The notes: a model not told the origin generated them from the sequence alone. DNA of 17,760 nucleotides from Clostridia bacterium (GCA_017466005.1 JAFTUZ010000037.1:1-17760), one strand, 5' to 3'. Shown: positions 7,564-16,800, counted from the first letter of the stretch. Translations and numbers: made by a program.

Positions 7564-9813
7564 ATGAAAAAATTTGCAAAAATGCTAGGTATGGTTTTCA
7601 CTTTATGCCTTATCACCCTTGGCTTTGTAGGGTGTGGCGAAAATAAAACTACTAGTATTGAAGTAAAAGAAAACACCTTAAAAACATCTTTTTATATTGG
7701 CCAAACTGTAGATTTTAGTAACACTATTATTATTGCCAATAAAGAAGATGGAAGTAAGGTAGAGGTTGAGGCTGAAGATTGTGAATTTAGCACAATTACA
7801 ACAACCGAAGTTGGAACACAAACCCTTACTATTACTTACGACGAATGTACAACAACTGCCCAAATAAGAATTGTTGAATTAAATGCAAATTATACAAGTA
7901 TGATTGCTCCAAAATTTGTTTCTGATTACATTTCAAGCAAATCTGTAGCAACAGGTAATGATGCGTTTATTAATAGGGAAGAAACATTTAAAGTAGGTGT
8001 TAGTAACGAATTCGTGTTCTTGCCACGTGTTTTTTATACCGATGGAATTTCTAGTGAGTTAGATACTTTAGATTCTGTTAAAACTACAACAAAAGTTTAT
8101 GCTTATAACACAACTGAAGAAGAGTTTGAAGCAGAACCTATGGACGCAACCACATTGGCTACTTATGTAACAATAAACAACAACACAAACACTTATCAAT
8201 TTACACAAGCAGCAATAGGCAAACAATTTAAAATAGAAGTTACTATGGACGATGAGTTTGCTCAAAAAACATTTATAAACACAATTGCTAATTTGCCAAC
8301 TGTAAGTTTTGAATTTGAATGCGTTGATGCATACAATATTTACAATGCAAAACAATTAAGTGTTATAGATAACGTTCAACAAGCAAACGCAGATTTCCGT
8401 GCCGCTAATGGTATTGCAGATGCAAACATTAAAGGTATTGTTTTAATGAACAATATTGATATTACAAGTTCTGATATTTCTGATGTATTCTTATACAACG
8501 ATGGCGATAGCGACTTCTTATCAACTCATTCAGACTATGCTGCTGTAAAAGGTAGTATGCGTGATAACGAGTCTATTTTCTCAAGAGAAGTTGCATCTGG
8601 TGAAACATTTACTATGAATGGTAACTACTTTACAATAGATGCAAGCACTATGCCATACATTCTTCGTAAAAGCGGAGATAATGGTGGTGTTCCACATTTA
8701 TACAACCCAGAAGAAACATTAATTTCACACACATGTTTATTTGATATTCGTGGTATAAGCACTTTGGATGGCGAACCACAAGGTTATGTTCAACCAAAAG
8801 TAGATGTTAAAAACTTTGCTTTTAAAGGAAATTCTAACCGTTCGGAAGATGTTCAAAAAAGTGGCGGGTTAATTTTATTTGAAAGTGGAAGAGCCGAAGC
8901 AACAGTTTCAAACAACATTGCAACCGCTTGGTTTATTGCTTACTTCCCAGATGCAGAAGTTTCTGAAGTTTCTGATACAGAAGCAAAAATTCAAGATAAC
9001 AAATTTACAATAGATAGTTGTAAAGTATTTGATTCATTTAACAGTGCTGTTTACGTTTGGGGAAGTAGTGATGTTCTAGTTAAAAACAGTGAATTAGTTG
9101 GTGCTGGTGGTCCTTTATTTATAGTTGACCACGTAAGACCAGAACACAAAAACATTACTACAACAGATGATGAAAACGACTACGGTTTACCAAGCAACGT
9201 TACAGTTGTAAACAGTAAATTAGAAAGTTATGTTACCGGTCAGGAAGGTTGGTTCCAAACATTTAAAGGTGCAACAACATTGGCTGGTGCTATAATTGGT
9301 CTTGGAGATATTTGTTTTACAAATAATGCAACAGCAACTAAAACATTTGTAAAATACGAACAAAAAGACAATGAAACTATTAAAAAAATAAATCTTATTT
9401 GTGTTATGAAAAGTAGTGAGCAAGAAGATTTAACATTTACAAAAATTTCTGGTTCATTTAAAGCTAAAAATAGTGAAGAAGATACAGTTAATGTAAGAGC
9501 GTTAGATTTTGATGAACTTTACGAAAATAATTTATTATACAGCAATACATATTTGTTTAATAGTGGTGTAACAACAGGGGCACAATTATTTGTTACATCT
9601 GCTGGCGGATTTGGTATTGCCGACCCAGGTCAAGATGCTTCTGGTACTCAAGTAAGAGCACCTTCTGTAACTGATATTACTTCTAATGTAAGTATAGATA
9701 ACGGTCAGTTATATCAAGGTGACTACATGAACGTATATGTTAGTATGCCAGGTTCTACTGGATATATGGGGGTTGTGTTGGGCTATTTTGATAAAGAAAC
9801 AATACAAGACTAG
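7564..9813 (+). CDS. Large surface lipoprotein with Ig-like domain and probable beta-helix
   Basis: The 749-residue protein begins with a lipoprotein signal peptide: MKK, a hydrophobic core, and lipobox LGFVGC with the lipidated Cys at 24. Residues about 30-105 look like a bacterial Ig-like (Big_3-type) domain with YIGQTVDFSN and a terminal TLTITYDECTT stretch. From about 254 the pattern DAYNIYNAKQL...GIVLMNNIDIT is typical of the entry to a right-handed parallel beta-helix, and the Asn/Ser/Val-rich strands at about 400-560 (for example NNIATAWFI, DNKFTIDSCKVF, VKNSELVG) fit its coils. I see no catalytic signature of pectate lyases, so binding or a structural role is as likely as hydrolysis. 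The start has AAGGGGA upstream. It lies 114 bp after the Big_2-like gene in the same direction and ends at a strong bidirectional terminator. It is probably anchored on the outer face of the membrane. Confidence 0.75.
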   Translation: MKKFAKMLGMVFTLCLITLGFVGCGENKTTSIEVKENTLKTSFYIGQTVDFSNTIIIANKEDGSKVEVEAEDCEFSTITTTEVGTQTLTITYDECTTTAQIRIVELNANYTSMIAPKFVSDYISSKSVATGNDAFINREETFKVGVSNEFVFLPRVFYTDGISSELDTLDSVKTTTKVYAYNTTEEEFEAEPMDATTLATYVTINNNTNTYQFTQAAIGKQFKIEVTMDDEFAQKTFINTIANLPTVSFEFECVDAYNIYNAKQLSVIDNVQQANADFRAANGIADANIKGIVLMNNIDITSSDISDVFLYNDGDSDFLSTHSDYAAVKGSMRDNESIFSREVASGETFTMNGNYFTIDASTMPYILRKSGDNGGVPHLYNPEETLISHTCLFDIRGISTLDGEPQGYVQPKVDVKNFAFKGNSNRSEDVQKSGGLILFESGRAEATVSNNIATAWFIAYFPDAEVSEVSDTEAKIQDNKFTIDSCKVFDSFNSAVYVWGSSDVLVKNSELVGAGGPLFIVDHVRPEHKNITTTDDENDYGLPSNVTVVNSKLESYVTGQEGWFQTFKGATTLAGAIIGLGDICFTNNATATKTFVKYEQKDNETIKKINLICVMKSSEQEDLTFTKISGSFKAKNSEEDTVNVRALDFDELYENNLLYSNTYLFNSGVTTGAQLFVTSAGGFGIADPGQDASGTQVRAPSVTDITSNVSIDNGQLYQGDYMNVYVSMPGSTGYMGVVLGYFDKETIQD

Positions 9814-9857
9814 TTTATAATTAAAAAGAGTTCTGTTTATATATAAAAATTTAGGGA

Positions 9858-9894
9858 AACAAAAAACACTTGCTAAATGCAGGTGTTTTTTGTT
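9858..9894. terminator. Bidirectional terminator between convergent lipoprotein genes
   Basis: A 16-bp stem (9858-9873 with 9879-9894, one T·G wobble) around a TAAAT loop. It contains AAAAAA on the left and TTTTTT on the right, so each strand ends in a U-run. It lies 44 bp after the plus-strand lipoprotein stop and directly beyond the minus-strand stop at 9897. Confidence 0.85.
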
Positions 9895-9896
9895 TG

Positions 9897-11039
9897 TTAA
9901 TTTACGTTATCATTATTGTTTTCTTCAGTGTTTTGCTTGTTTACTTTTGCTTTTTCTTCTTGTTGTTTTATAATTTTTTCTATGCTTTCTTTTTTGGTTG
10001 TTGCTTTTGCCTTGCTTGGTGTTTGTGGGGTTACTGTGGTATTATTTTCTTGTTGATTTGCTGTGTTGGTTTCATCAACTTTTTGTGCTTCTACTTCCAC
10101 TGCGTTTTTAGTGTTAACTTTACTTTCTTTTGGTTGTATAATTTCTACATCGTTTGCTGTTTTATTTTCGTTTAATTCGTTTTCTTGTTTTTTTATTTCT
10201 GCTAATGCTTGCTCCATTTCTTTTAACAACACATCGTTCATAAGCGGTGTATCTTCTTTTTCATTTTTCTTTTTGTTATATAAATATGCAAACAATAATA
10301 GTCCAAACACAAGTGTTGCGCCAAGTGCTGTTACAAACCAATTTCCTTTGTTGTGTGATGTTAAAACTGTTTGGTAAATGTTTATGGTGCGGTCTTTATT
10401 TGCCATATCAAATTCCCACACATAAATTAAATATTCATCTGTTGTTATGGCATAATCAGCATCGGCACTAGGCAGGGTTTGTGTGCGGTTGTACGCACGC
10501 AAATAATTTGTTTTTACCTTTGATAAATCTATGGTGTAGTTTGGGTAAGTAGTGTTTAAAAATTCGGTCATTTGATTGGTAAAATTTTCGGCAAACGAAC
10601 TATTAAAATCGGTAGGCCCGCTGTATATAATGCGTTGGTCAAAAAACCAGCCACGGCTATATTCATATTCCACTTCGGTTGGCATTTCTAATTCCCAAAA
10701 AGCATACCAACTTTCTACTGTGTTGTAAGTAATTTCTACATTTAAAATATAGTTATTATCTTGCTCGGTTAAAACAACTTCCATTGCGTTTCCAATTTCT
10801 GTTCCTAAAAATTGTTGTTTAGATGTTTTAAAATCTTCCGCCAGTTGTTTTGCTTTGTTTGCAACAATGCTTGCATCAACTTCATTTGCAATTAATTCTG
10901 CACTATCAAACTGCACACGCAAACTTTCGGTTATTATGCCATCTTTGTTTACAACAAAACTTTGGCTTATGGTACAGCAACCAGTAAACGCAAAAAGGCA
11001 ACAAGCAAACATAATAATTAAAGAAAAAAACTTTTTCAT
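9897..11039 (-). CDS. Lipoprotein with C-terminal membrane span and long polar tail
   Basis: The 380-residue protein starts MKKFF, has a hydrophobic signal core and ends its lipobox at FTGC, giving a lipidated Cys at 21. The ATG at 11039 is chosen because TTGGAGAT lies just upstream; a longer frame to 11099 would hide the signal peptide and run back through the promoter. Residues about 25-230 are extracellular, with a TISQSFVVNKDGIITESLRVQF opening that recalls LppM-like/DUF3153 lipoproteins, and an aromatic-rich middle (W111, F114, W115, W131). About 233-254 form a membrane span followed by KKK, so the last 125 residues should be cytoplasmic. That tail is a predicted helix (265-295) plus a Gln/Asn/Glu/Lys-rich low-complexity stretch. 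Anchoring at both ends is uncommon for lipoproteins and might allow signalling across the membrane. The function is unknown. Confidence 0.75.
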   Translation of the reverse strand: MKKFFSLIIMFACCLFAFTGCCTISQSFVVNKDGIITESLRVQFDSAELIANEVDASIVANKAKQLAEDFKTSKQQFLGTEIGNAMEVVLTEQDNNYILNVEITYNTVESWYAFWELEMPTEVEYEYSRGWFFDQRIIYSGPTDFNSSFAENFTNQMTEFLNTTYPNYTIDLSKVKTNYLRAYNRTQTLPSADADYAITTDEYLIYVWEFDMANKDRTINIYQTVLTSHNKGNWFVTALGATLVFGLLLFAYLYNKKKNEKEDTPLMNDVLLKEMEQALAEIKKQENELNENKTANDVEIIQPKESKVNTKNAVEVEAQKVDETNTANQQENNTTVTPQTPSKAKATTKKESIEKIIKQQEEKAKVNKQNTEENNNDNVN

Positions 11040-11079
11040 ATAATCTCCAATATAAGTAAAGTAATTTATGATAATATAT

Positions 11080-11088
11080 ATTATATCA
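11080..11088 (-). promoter_or_regulatory. Extended -10 promoter of the double-anchored lipoprotein gene
   Basis: On the minus strand TGA is followed by a perfect TATAAT (complement at 11080-11085). A weak TTTTAA -35 is possible at 18 bp. The predicted start near 11073 is about 34 bases before the ATG at 11039. Confidence 0.55.
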
Positions 11089-11190
11089 GATTTTACCAAC
11101 TATTTAAAACAAATTCGTTAAAAAAAGTTAAAAATCGTTTAAATTTACATTTAATTTACACACTAAACAAAAATAATTAAATAATTTAGA

Positions 11191-11219
11191 TTGCTAAAAG
11201 TTGTTATTTTTGCTATTAT
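11191..11219 (+). promoter_or_regulatory. Predicted sigma-A promoter of the sepF-lspA-rluD operon
   Basis: TTGCTA at 11191-11196, a 17-bp spacer, and TATTAT at 11214-11219 preceded by TGC. The predicted start near 11226 coincides with the Shine-Dalgarno AAGGGGAT (11226-11233), leaving a leader of about 11 nt before the ATG at 11237. Confidence 0.6.
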
Positions 11220-11236
11220 GTAAGCAAGGGGATAGT

Positions 11237-11611
11237 ATGAGTTTTCTTGATTATGTTTTAAATGGGTTGGGTTTGCACGAAATTGAGCAACCCAAAGTTA
11301 AAACAAAAGAGAAAAAAACACAAGCCGAGTTTTTGCAAACACCAAAGAAAAAGGCAATACCAATATCACAAAAATGTGATAACGTTGCAATTTTTACCCC
11401 TGAAAAATTAAGTGATATAACAAGTATTGTAGAATTTTTAGCCACAAACCAACAAGCACTTTTAGATTTAAATTACATAGATTTTAGCCTTTTGCAACGT
11501 GTGGCAGATTATATAGGCGGTGCGGTTTTGGCATTGGGCGGAAAAGTTGAAAATTTGGGTGGAAATTTGTTTTTACTTGTTTCACGAAATACAAAAATTT
11601 TAAGGAATTAA
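11237..11611 (+). CDS. sepF: Cell division protein SepF
   Basis: SepF is a membrane-tethered partner of FtsZ that helps align and anchor the Z-ring. This 124-residue protein has both expected parts. The N-terminal amphipathic membrane-targeting helix MSFLDYVLNGLGL is present. A C-terminal globular domain spans about residues 45-122, from VAIFTPEKLSDITSIVEFL through LLDLNYIDFSLLQRVADYIGGAVLALGG to GNLFLLVS. It is shorter than the roughly 150 residues of Bacillus SepF, mostly in the linker. The ATG at 11237 follows AAGGGGAT; an in-frame TTG at 11201 lies inside the promoter and would bury the targeting helix. The next gene, lspA, starts 1 bp after the stop, so translation is probably coupled. 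The usual neighbours ylmG, ylmH and divIVA are absent here. Confidence 0.9.
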   Translation: MSFLDYVLNGLGLHEIEQPKVKTKEKKTQAEFLQTPKKKAIPISQKCDNVAIFTPEKLSDITSIVEFLATNQQALLDLNYIDFSLLQRVADYIGGAVLALGGKVENLGGNLFLLVSRNTKILRN

Positions 11612-11612
11612 T

Positions 11613-12101
11613 ATGACAAAAATAAAGTATTTTTATTTTATTGCACTAGGTGTGTTTTTGTTAGATATTTTAACAAAAATGCTAACCGATGGCATAGTTT
11701 ACGCACCAGCAATTCCGGGCATTTTTTCTATAGAAAGCCACTACAACACAGGTGCTAGCTTTTCTATGTTTGCAGGCTCTAACTTTGCTCAAATAATGTT
11801 TATTATTTTGGCTTTTGCCTTTGCAATAGGTATTGTTTTGTTTGATTGTTTAAACAAAAAAATTTATACCAATGCTTGGTTTTATGTGGGCGCAACCCTA
11901 ATGCTTGGGGGGATAGTTGGTAATCTTTACGACCGTATTTTCTTTGGCTATGTACGAGATTTTATTTCGCTAGACTTTATGAATTTTGCAATATTTAATG
12001 TGGCAGATGTGGCACTTTGTGTTGGTGTTGCGTGTGTTGCGGTTTGGTTAATTTTTTTTGCAGGTAAAAAGGAAGAGGTGAATGGAACAAAAGAAGTTTA
12101 A
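11613..12101 (+). CDS. lspA: Lipoprotein signal peptidase (signal peptidase II)
   Basis: LspA is the membrane aspartyl protease that cleaves prolipoprotein signal peptides before the lipid-modified Cys. The 162-residue length is normal. All conserved blocks are present: NTGASFSMF (45-53), GGIVGNLYDR (99-108) with N104 and R108, VRDF with catalytic D116, and FNVAD with catalytic D132. There are four hydrophobic spans (about 7-25, 58-77, 88-106, 130-150). The Shine-Dalgarno AAGGAA lies within the end of sepF, and the 3' end overlaps rluD by 20 bp, so the three genes form one translationally coupled unit. It would process the lipoproteins encoded at 7564, 11039 (minus) and 17233 (minus) in this window. 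Confidence 0.96.
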   Translation: MTKIKYFYFIALGVFLLDILTKMLTDGIVYAPAIPGIFSIESHYNTGASFSMFAGSNFAQIMFIILAFAFAIGIVLFDCLNKKIYTNAWFYVGATLMLGGIVGNLYDRIFFGYVRDFISLDFMNFAIFNVADVALCVGVACVAVWLIFFAGKKEEVNGTKEV

Positions 12102-12981
12102 GGCCAATGCCGAGTGTAGGCTAGATGTTTATTTACAAAATAATTTAGAAGGTAAAACCAGAAATTTTATTCAGCATTTAATAGAAGAAAATAATGTTTT
12201 AGTTAACAACAAAGTTGTAACAAAATGCGGAACAAAAATAAAATTAGGGCAAGAAATTTTGGTTAATATTCCTGCCCCTAAAAATATAGAAGCAGTTGCC
12301 CAAGATATACCACTTGAAATTGTTTACGAAGATGCCGATTTGTTGGTAATAAACAAACCACAAGGTATGGTGGTGCACCCTGCAAACGGAAATTTTACCG
12401 ATACTTTGGTTAATGCGCTTTTGTTTAGTGTTAAAGATTTAAGCGGTATAAACGGCAAATTAAGGCCAGGCATTGTGCATAGGCTAGATAAAGATACATC
12501 TGGCTTAATGCTGGTTGCAAAAAACGATTTTGCACACAACAGTTTGGCAAAACAAATTGCCGAAAAAACTTGCAAGCGTGAATATTTGGCACTTTTAAAT
12601 GGCGTTGTAAAAAAAGATTGTGGCACCATAGAAACTTTAATTGGGCGATATTTAAAAGACCGCAAAAAAATGGCTGTTGTGCCAACAAATGGCAAACTTG
12701 CAATTTCAGATTTTGTTGTAGAAAAAAGATTTAGCCAGTTTAGTTTGGTACGTTTTAAATTAAAAACGGGCAGAACTCACCAAATAAGGGTGCACGCAAA
12801 ATATATGGGGCACACTGTGGTTGCCGACCCTGTTTATGGTAAACCACAAATGGGACTATCTGGGCAGTTACTACATAGTTGCTATATTCAGTTTACCCAG
12901 CCAACAACTGGCGCTGTTCTAGAGTTTTCTGCACCGTTGCCGGATTATTTTGCAAAAGTGGTAGAAAAATTAGATATATAA
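12082..12981 (+). CDS. rluD: RluA/RluD-family 23S rRNA pseudouridine synthase
   Basis: The enzyme isomerises uridine to pseudouridine in large-subunit rRNA. The 299-residue protein has an N-terminal S4 RNA-binding domain (about residues 12-65) and an RluA-type catalytic domain. The latter contains VINKPQGMVVHP (89-100), the signature RPGIVHRLDKDTSGLMLVAKN (128-148) with catalytic D136, and the C-terminal motif TGRTHQIRVH (229-238). Its size and domain order match RluD (Bacillus YlyB), which in many Firmicutes sits next to lspA, as here. The start is supported by GAGGTG just upstream, inside lspA. The exact target uridines cannot be read from the sequence: RluD homologues modify the helix 69 region, but RluA-family members differ. 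Confidence 0.93.
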   Translation: MEQKKFKANAECRLDVYLQNNLEGKTRNFIQHLIEENNVLVNNKVVTKCGTKIKLGQEILVNIPAPKNIEAVAQDIPLEIVYEDADLLVINKPQGMVVHPANGNFTDTLVNALLFSVKDLSGINGKLRPGIVHRLDKDTSGLMLVAKNDFAHNSLAKQIAEKTCKREYLALLNGVVKKDCGTIETLIGRYLKDRKKMAVVPTNGKLAISDFVVEKRFSQFSLVRFKLKTGRTHQIRVHAKYMGHTVVADPVYGKPQMGLSGQLLHSCYIQFTQPTTGAVLEFSAPLPDYFAKVVEKLDI

Positions 12982-13055
12982 GTAATAACTTTGTTTTTTA
13001 ACAAAAAATTAAATAAATTCATAACATAAAGTTTAATAAAAGATAAGGAGAATAT

Positions 13056-13367
13056 ATGCCTAATTATGAATTTAGAAAGGCAATGAACGCAATGGGCTTT
13101 TTTGCCACTGTGCTAATTGCTGGTGTTATTTTAATTGCAAAAGTTGTTTACTGGATACAAACAGGCAGTTTTTTGGCACCAGTGCCAGGGCTTACTTTGG
13201 GTAGTGTGGTAGAAGTGCTTATGTTTGTTGCAAATATTTGTGCTTATATTATTGCCATAATAACGGGGTTTGCATATGCAAAAAGCAGGCGAAGTGCTGT
13301 TTATATAATTATTCAGTCTTTGGCGGTGTTTGTAATTGTGTTTGTTATAATTTCTAACTTATTTTAA
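13056..13367 (+). CDS. Small three-span membrane protein, function unknown
   Basis: The 103-residue protein has three hydrophobic segments (about 13-34, 48-74, 81-101), a short charged N-terminus and a basic KSRR loop at about 76-79, which would face the cytoplasm by the positive-inside rule. I recognise no family. AAGGAG precedes the ATG by five bases. It starts 74 bp after rluD with no visible terminator or good promoter between, so it may be read through from the sepF operon. It is followed after 12 bp by another small membrane gene, and the two probably act together. Confidence 0.75.
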   Translation: MPNYEFRKAMNAMGFFATVLIAGVILIAKVVYWIQTGSFLAPVPGLTLGSVVEVLMFVANICAYIIAIITGFAYAKSRRSAVYIIIQSLAVFVIVFVIISNLF

Positions 13368-13379
13368 GGATAAAGTAAT

Positions 13380-13772
13380 ATGAAAATAAATTTTAAATCA
13401 CCCGCTTTAATAATTTTTTTAGTGGGGCTTGTGGTTATAATTATAGGCATTAGTTGTGCTAGTTTTGGCGCGGCATTTATGGTTGTTGCTTCTTGCGGGT
13501 GGATAATATGCTCGTTTTCGGTTTTGTATTGGACAATTATGGTGTATGTTAACCGCAAGCGTGCAATAGATGATGCACGATATTGTGATGCGTACTTGTA
13601 TGCCGAAGATAAAGACAACCCCGAAGAAGCAATGCAAAAGTTTGGTTACGATAAAAAAACCGAACGCAAAATAAAATGGTATGGCTACAACAATTTTATG
13701 GTGCCACTAATTGGTGCGCTTTGCCTTATTATTGGTGTGGTTATGCTAATCACTGCAATTAATGCGTTGTAA
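13380..13772 (+). CDS. Small membrane protein with charged central loop, function unknown
   Basis: The 130-residue protein has two adjacent N-terminal spans (about 9-27 and 29-56), a charged loop at about 58-103 (NRKRAIDDARY, then a DKDNPEEA acidic patch and a basic KKTERKIK patch), and a last span at about 107-127. I recognise no family. The loop should be cytoplasmic. The Shine-Dalgarno AAGGA overlaps the stop of the preceding gene (12-bp gap), so the pair is almost certainly cotranscribed and perhaps forms a small membrane complex. The gene is closed by a strong hairpin terminator one base past its stop codon. Confidence 0.75.
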   Translation: MKINFKSPALIIFLVGLVVIIIGISCASFGAAFMVVASCGWIICSFSVLYWTIMVYVNRKRAIDDARYCDAYLYAEDKDNPEEAMQKFGYDKKTERKIKWYGYNNFMVPLIGALCLIIGVVMLITAINAL

Positions 13773-13773
13773 T

Positions 13774-13804
13774 AAAAAAAGTAGCAATTTTTTGCTACTT
13801 TTTT
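13774..13804. terminator. Bidirectional terminator between the sepF operon and the SGNH lipoprotein gene
   Basis: AGTAGCAA (13780-13787) pairs with TTGCTACT (13792-13799) around TTTT, with an A-run on the left and T-run on the right. It can stop the plus-strand operon and also the convergent minus-strand gene that ends at 13877. Confidence 0.9.
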
Positions 13805-13876
13805 GTTTATAGGAAAAAATGTTTTTTAAATATTTTATATTTATAAGGAAAAATGTTTAATAAAAATTTTGTTTAA

Positions 13877-16800
13877 TTAAGATGTTTTAACTTTTATGTT
13901 TGCAATAAGTTGTGTTTGTCTGCCACTTGTGTAGAAGTCATCATCAGTTATAGGTTGTGTGTTTAAAGATGTATCTTCATTATCAAGTGTAGGTGTTGCT
14001 GTTCCGTACGTTAATATATTTGTAAGCGCGGTTTTACTTGCTTCGTTAATTACATAAACAGAACCACCTTCTTTTGCTATTGCTGACTCTTTAAATGTAT
14101 TATCTGCAGCCCAAATACCAGCGCGTTGCAATACACTTGGGTGTAACGAAACATCGAAGTTTATATATAATGTTTTTAAATTATTTACTTTTTCAAATGC
14201 TGAATTGGAACTAGATTCTGTTAGTGTGCTAGGTAGTGTTAATTCGGTTAATACTTTGTTTCCATAGAATGCGCCATCACCAATTCGTGTAACTCCTTCT
14301 GGAATACTGTAAGATGTTGCAGTTAAATATGCAGGGTATCTATAAATTATGGTTTTTGATTTATTATATAGCACACCTTGGTTATCTACTGAATAAGTTG
14401 TGTTGCTTTCTGGAATAACAAATTTTGTAACAGGTATATTTGCAAAACTATACGAGCCAAGAGAGGTAAGGCTAGATGGTAAATGTATTTCAAAACCTTG
14501 TGCATCGGCAGAAACAGTATTAACTGCATTCCTAACCAAGGTAAAGCCTGCTACTTTTGTATATCCTTCTGGAATGATAAATTTTGTTATGTTTTTCACT
14601 TGGGTATCTACATTAAATAAGTTACCCGATGTGCTACCGTCTCCAAACTGAACAATTTTAACTTTTCCGCCAGAGCCATCATCTACGGTAGAGTATCTTG
14701 GTAAAATAATTTGTTCTACTTCGGAAAATACAGAACTTGTAAAATAAGTTGTATCAAACCCAGTTATTTTGGTTCCATCTTCAGAGTATGTAAACCATTC
14801 TGGGTTTGTTTCCCAATATACATAAAGGGTGGTATCTTCGGTAATGGTTTCGGTTTCTAAATCAAATTCTTGTGTGCAGGCTTCATCTTTATAATAACTT
14901 GCAACCAATCCAACGCTGTTGCTAACTTCAAAGTCTGGTGCGGCTGTTGCAACTGTGCTGCCATTTTCTACTGTAATTTTAGTATAGTTTGCTTGCCCGC
15001 TATTAAGGTTTACAACAGTTACATAAGGCTCACGAGAAAGCGAGAATATTGCAGTAAGTGTAGTGTTTTTTGTAATTGTTATTACCGAGCCACCAGCATA
15101 ATATTCGCCATCTTGGTCAACCCAACGCATAAAGGTTTTTTCTTCGGCTGTTGGGGTAGGCAAAACGTAATTAGAATCTAATGCCACATTAATAGTGGTT
15201 GTTGCATTTTCTACTTTTAAGTTTAATTGCCTTACGTTTTCGCTAGATACATAACTATAGTTTGCAAGTAAAAAGTTTGCCAAGGCATCTGCCATATAAC
15301 TGTGCCCAAGGTCGTTAGGGTGCAAATTGTCGCTCATAGTGTCGTTTTCATCACTAGTAGAAGTATTGTTATCGGTAGAAGAGTTGTAGTAAATGCCACT
15401 TAAAAGGTTCATATCTAATGTAGGAATATCGTACATAGCGGCAGTTTCTATAATTGCGTTACACATATCACGCAACGAATAACCATGAACATTTTTTGTG
15501 TTATTATCCCAAGTGGTTATTCCATTTCCTAAACTAGAACTAGAAATAATTGGGGTAGAGAAGAATATTTTTGTGTTTGTTCCTGCATAGTTTTCCGAAA
15601 GTGCTTTTGCACAAACATTAAATGCACCATAAATTGTGGTTGTATCGGTAGAGCCCAAAGTTCCAAGTTTTACACCATCGCCATTTTTTGCTAAATCCCA
15701 GTCGTTTGTACCAAGTGCAACAATAATATAGTCGGTTGCTTCAGTATAGCCTTTAATTTCATTAAGTCTAGAAATTCTTGCGGCATTTGCGCCATCAACA
15801 ACACCTTCACACATAGTTGTTCCCGAACTACCTTTGTTTACAACTGTTGCGCCTAATTTATTACAAGCCAAATTAGCATAACTGTTTGCTTTTAAGTTGT
15901 CGGTTGAGCCAACACCAGCGGTAATACTATCACCAAATATAGTTATAGTTTTGCCTGCAAAGTCGTCGGTGGTTAATGCACTACTTACCAACACTTCGCC
16001 ATAAACGCCTTGCCCACGTGCGTTAACATCGGTAACTGTTCCGTTAATAACCCAATAACCATCTTCATTAATGGCAATAGTAGGGGTTGTTCCGTTTTCA
16101 CCTTTTGCTTTAACTTCGGTTGCTTGTCCGTTAATAACCCAGTAACCACTTTCGTTAATGGTAATTTCTGCTTCATCGCCTTTACTACCTTTAATGTTTG
16201 TAACCAAAATCCAATTGGTTTCGCCTTTTGCGTAAACATTACAGGTGGCAGTATCTAAATACATATCTCCTGTGTTTCCCAAAGTATCAGCAGGGGTGGT
16301 GGCACCATAGTGCCATTGTGTAGAAGCACCAGTATCTCCTTTACTACCTTTAATGTTTGCAATTTCAAGCCAACCACTGTCGGTTTTGTTATACACATCT
16401 CCGTTAGCGGTGTTTAAATAAAAGTCGTTAAGTCCACCAATTCCTTCAGCAGGCTCATCACTTCCGTAATGCCATTGTGTAGCAGTTCCGCTTTCTCCTT
16501 TAATACTACCAACAACTTCCCACTCGGTTGTTCCCATTATATAAACAGTGTAGGTGGTTGTATCTAAATACATATCGCCAGCATTTCCCAATGTGGTTGG
16601 TTCGCCTTCGCCAATACTCCACTTGTTTCCATTAGTTCCAGGAGTACCAGGTTCTCCTGGGTTACCTTTTATGTTACCAATCTCGTCCCAACCTTGGCTA
16701 GTTTTACTAAACAAATCATAAGTGGTTGTGTTTAAGTATATGTCGCCAACCTTACCATCAGTTTCTTGTGGGTCAGTAGCACCAGTAAGCCAAACCGAAC

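Noticed and set aside
9870..10377. Plus-strand frames with long Phe/Cys/Val stretches
   Set aside because: They are antisense to the Q/N/E/K-rich tail of the minus-strand lipoprotein and begin inside its terminator. The lipobox, Shine-Dalgarno site and promoter all support the minus strand.
11040..11099. Upstream extension of the minus-strand lipoprotein to 11099
   Set aside because: It would place 20 residues ahead of a perfect signal peptide and overlap the extended -10 at 11080-11088. TTGGAGAT sits correctly for the start at 11039.
12982..13055. TTTGTT/AACAAA hairpin after rluD as an operon terminator
   Set aside because: A six-pair A-T-rich stem followed by an A-rich, not T-rich, sequence. 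It is unlikely to terminate plus-strand transcription.
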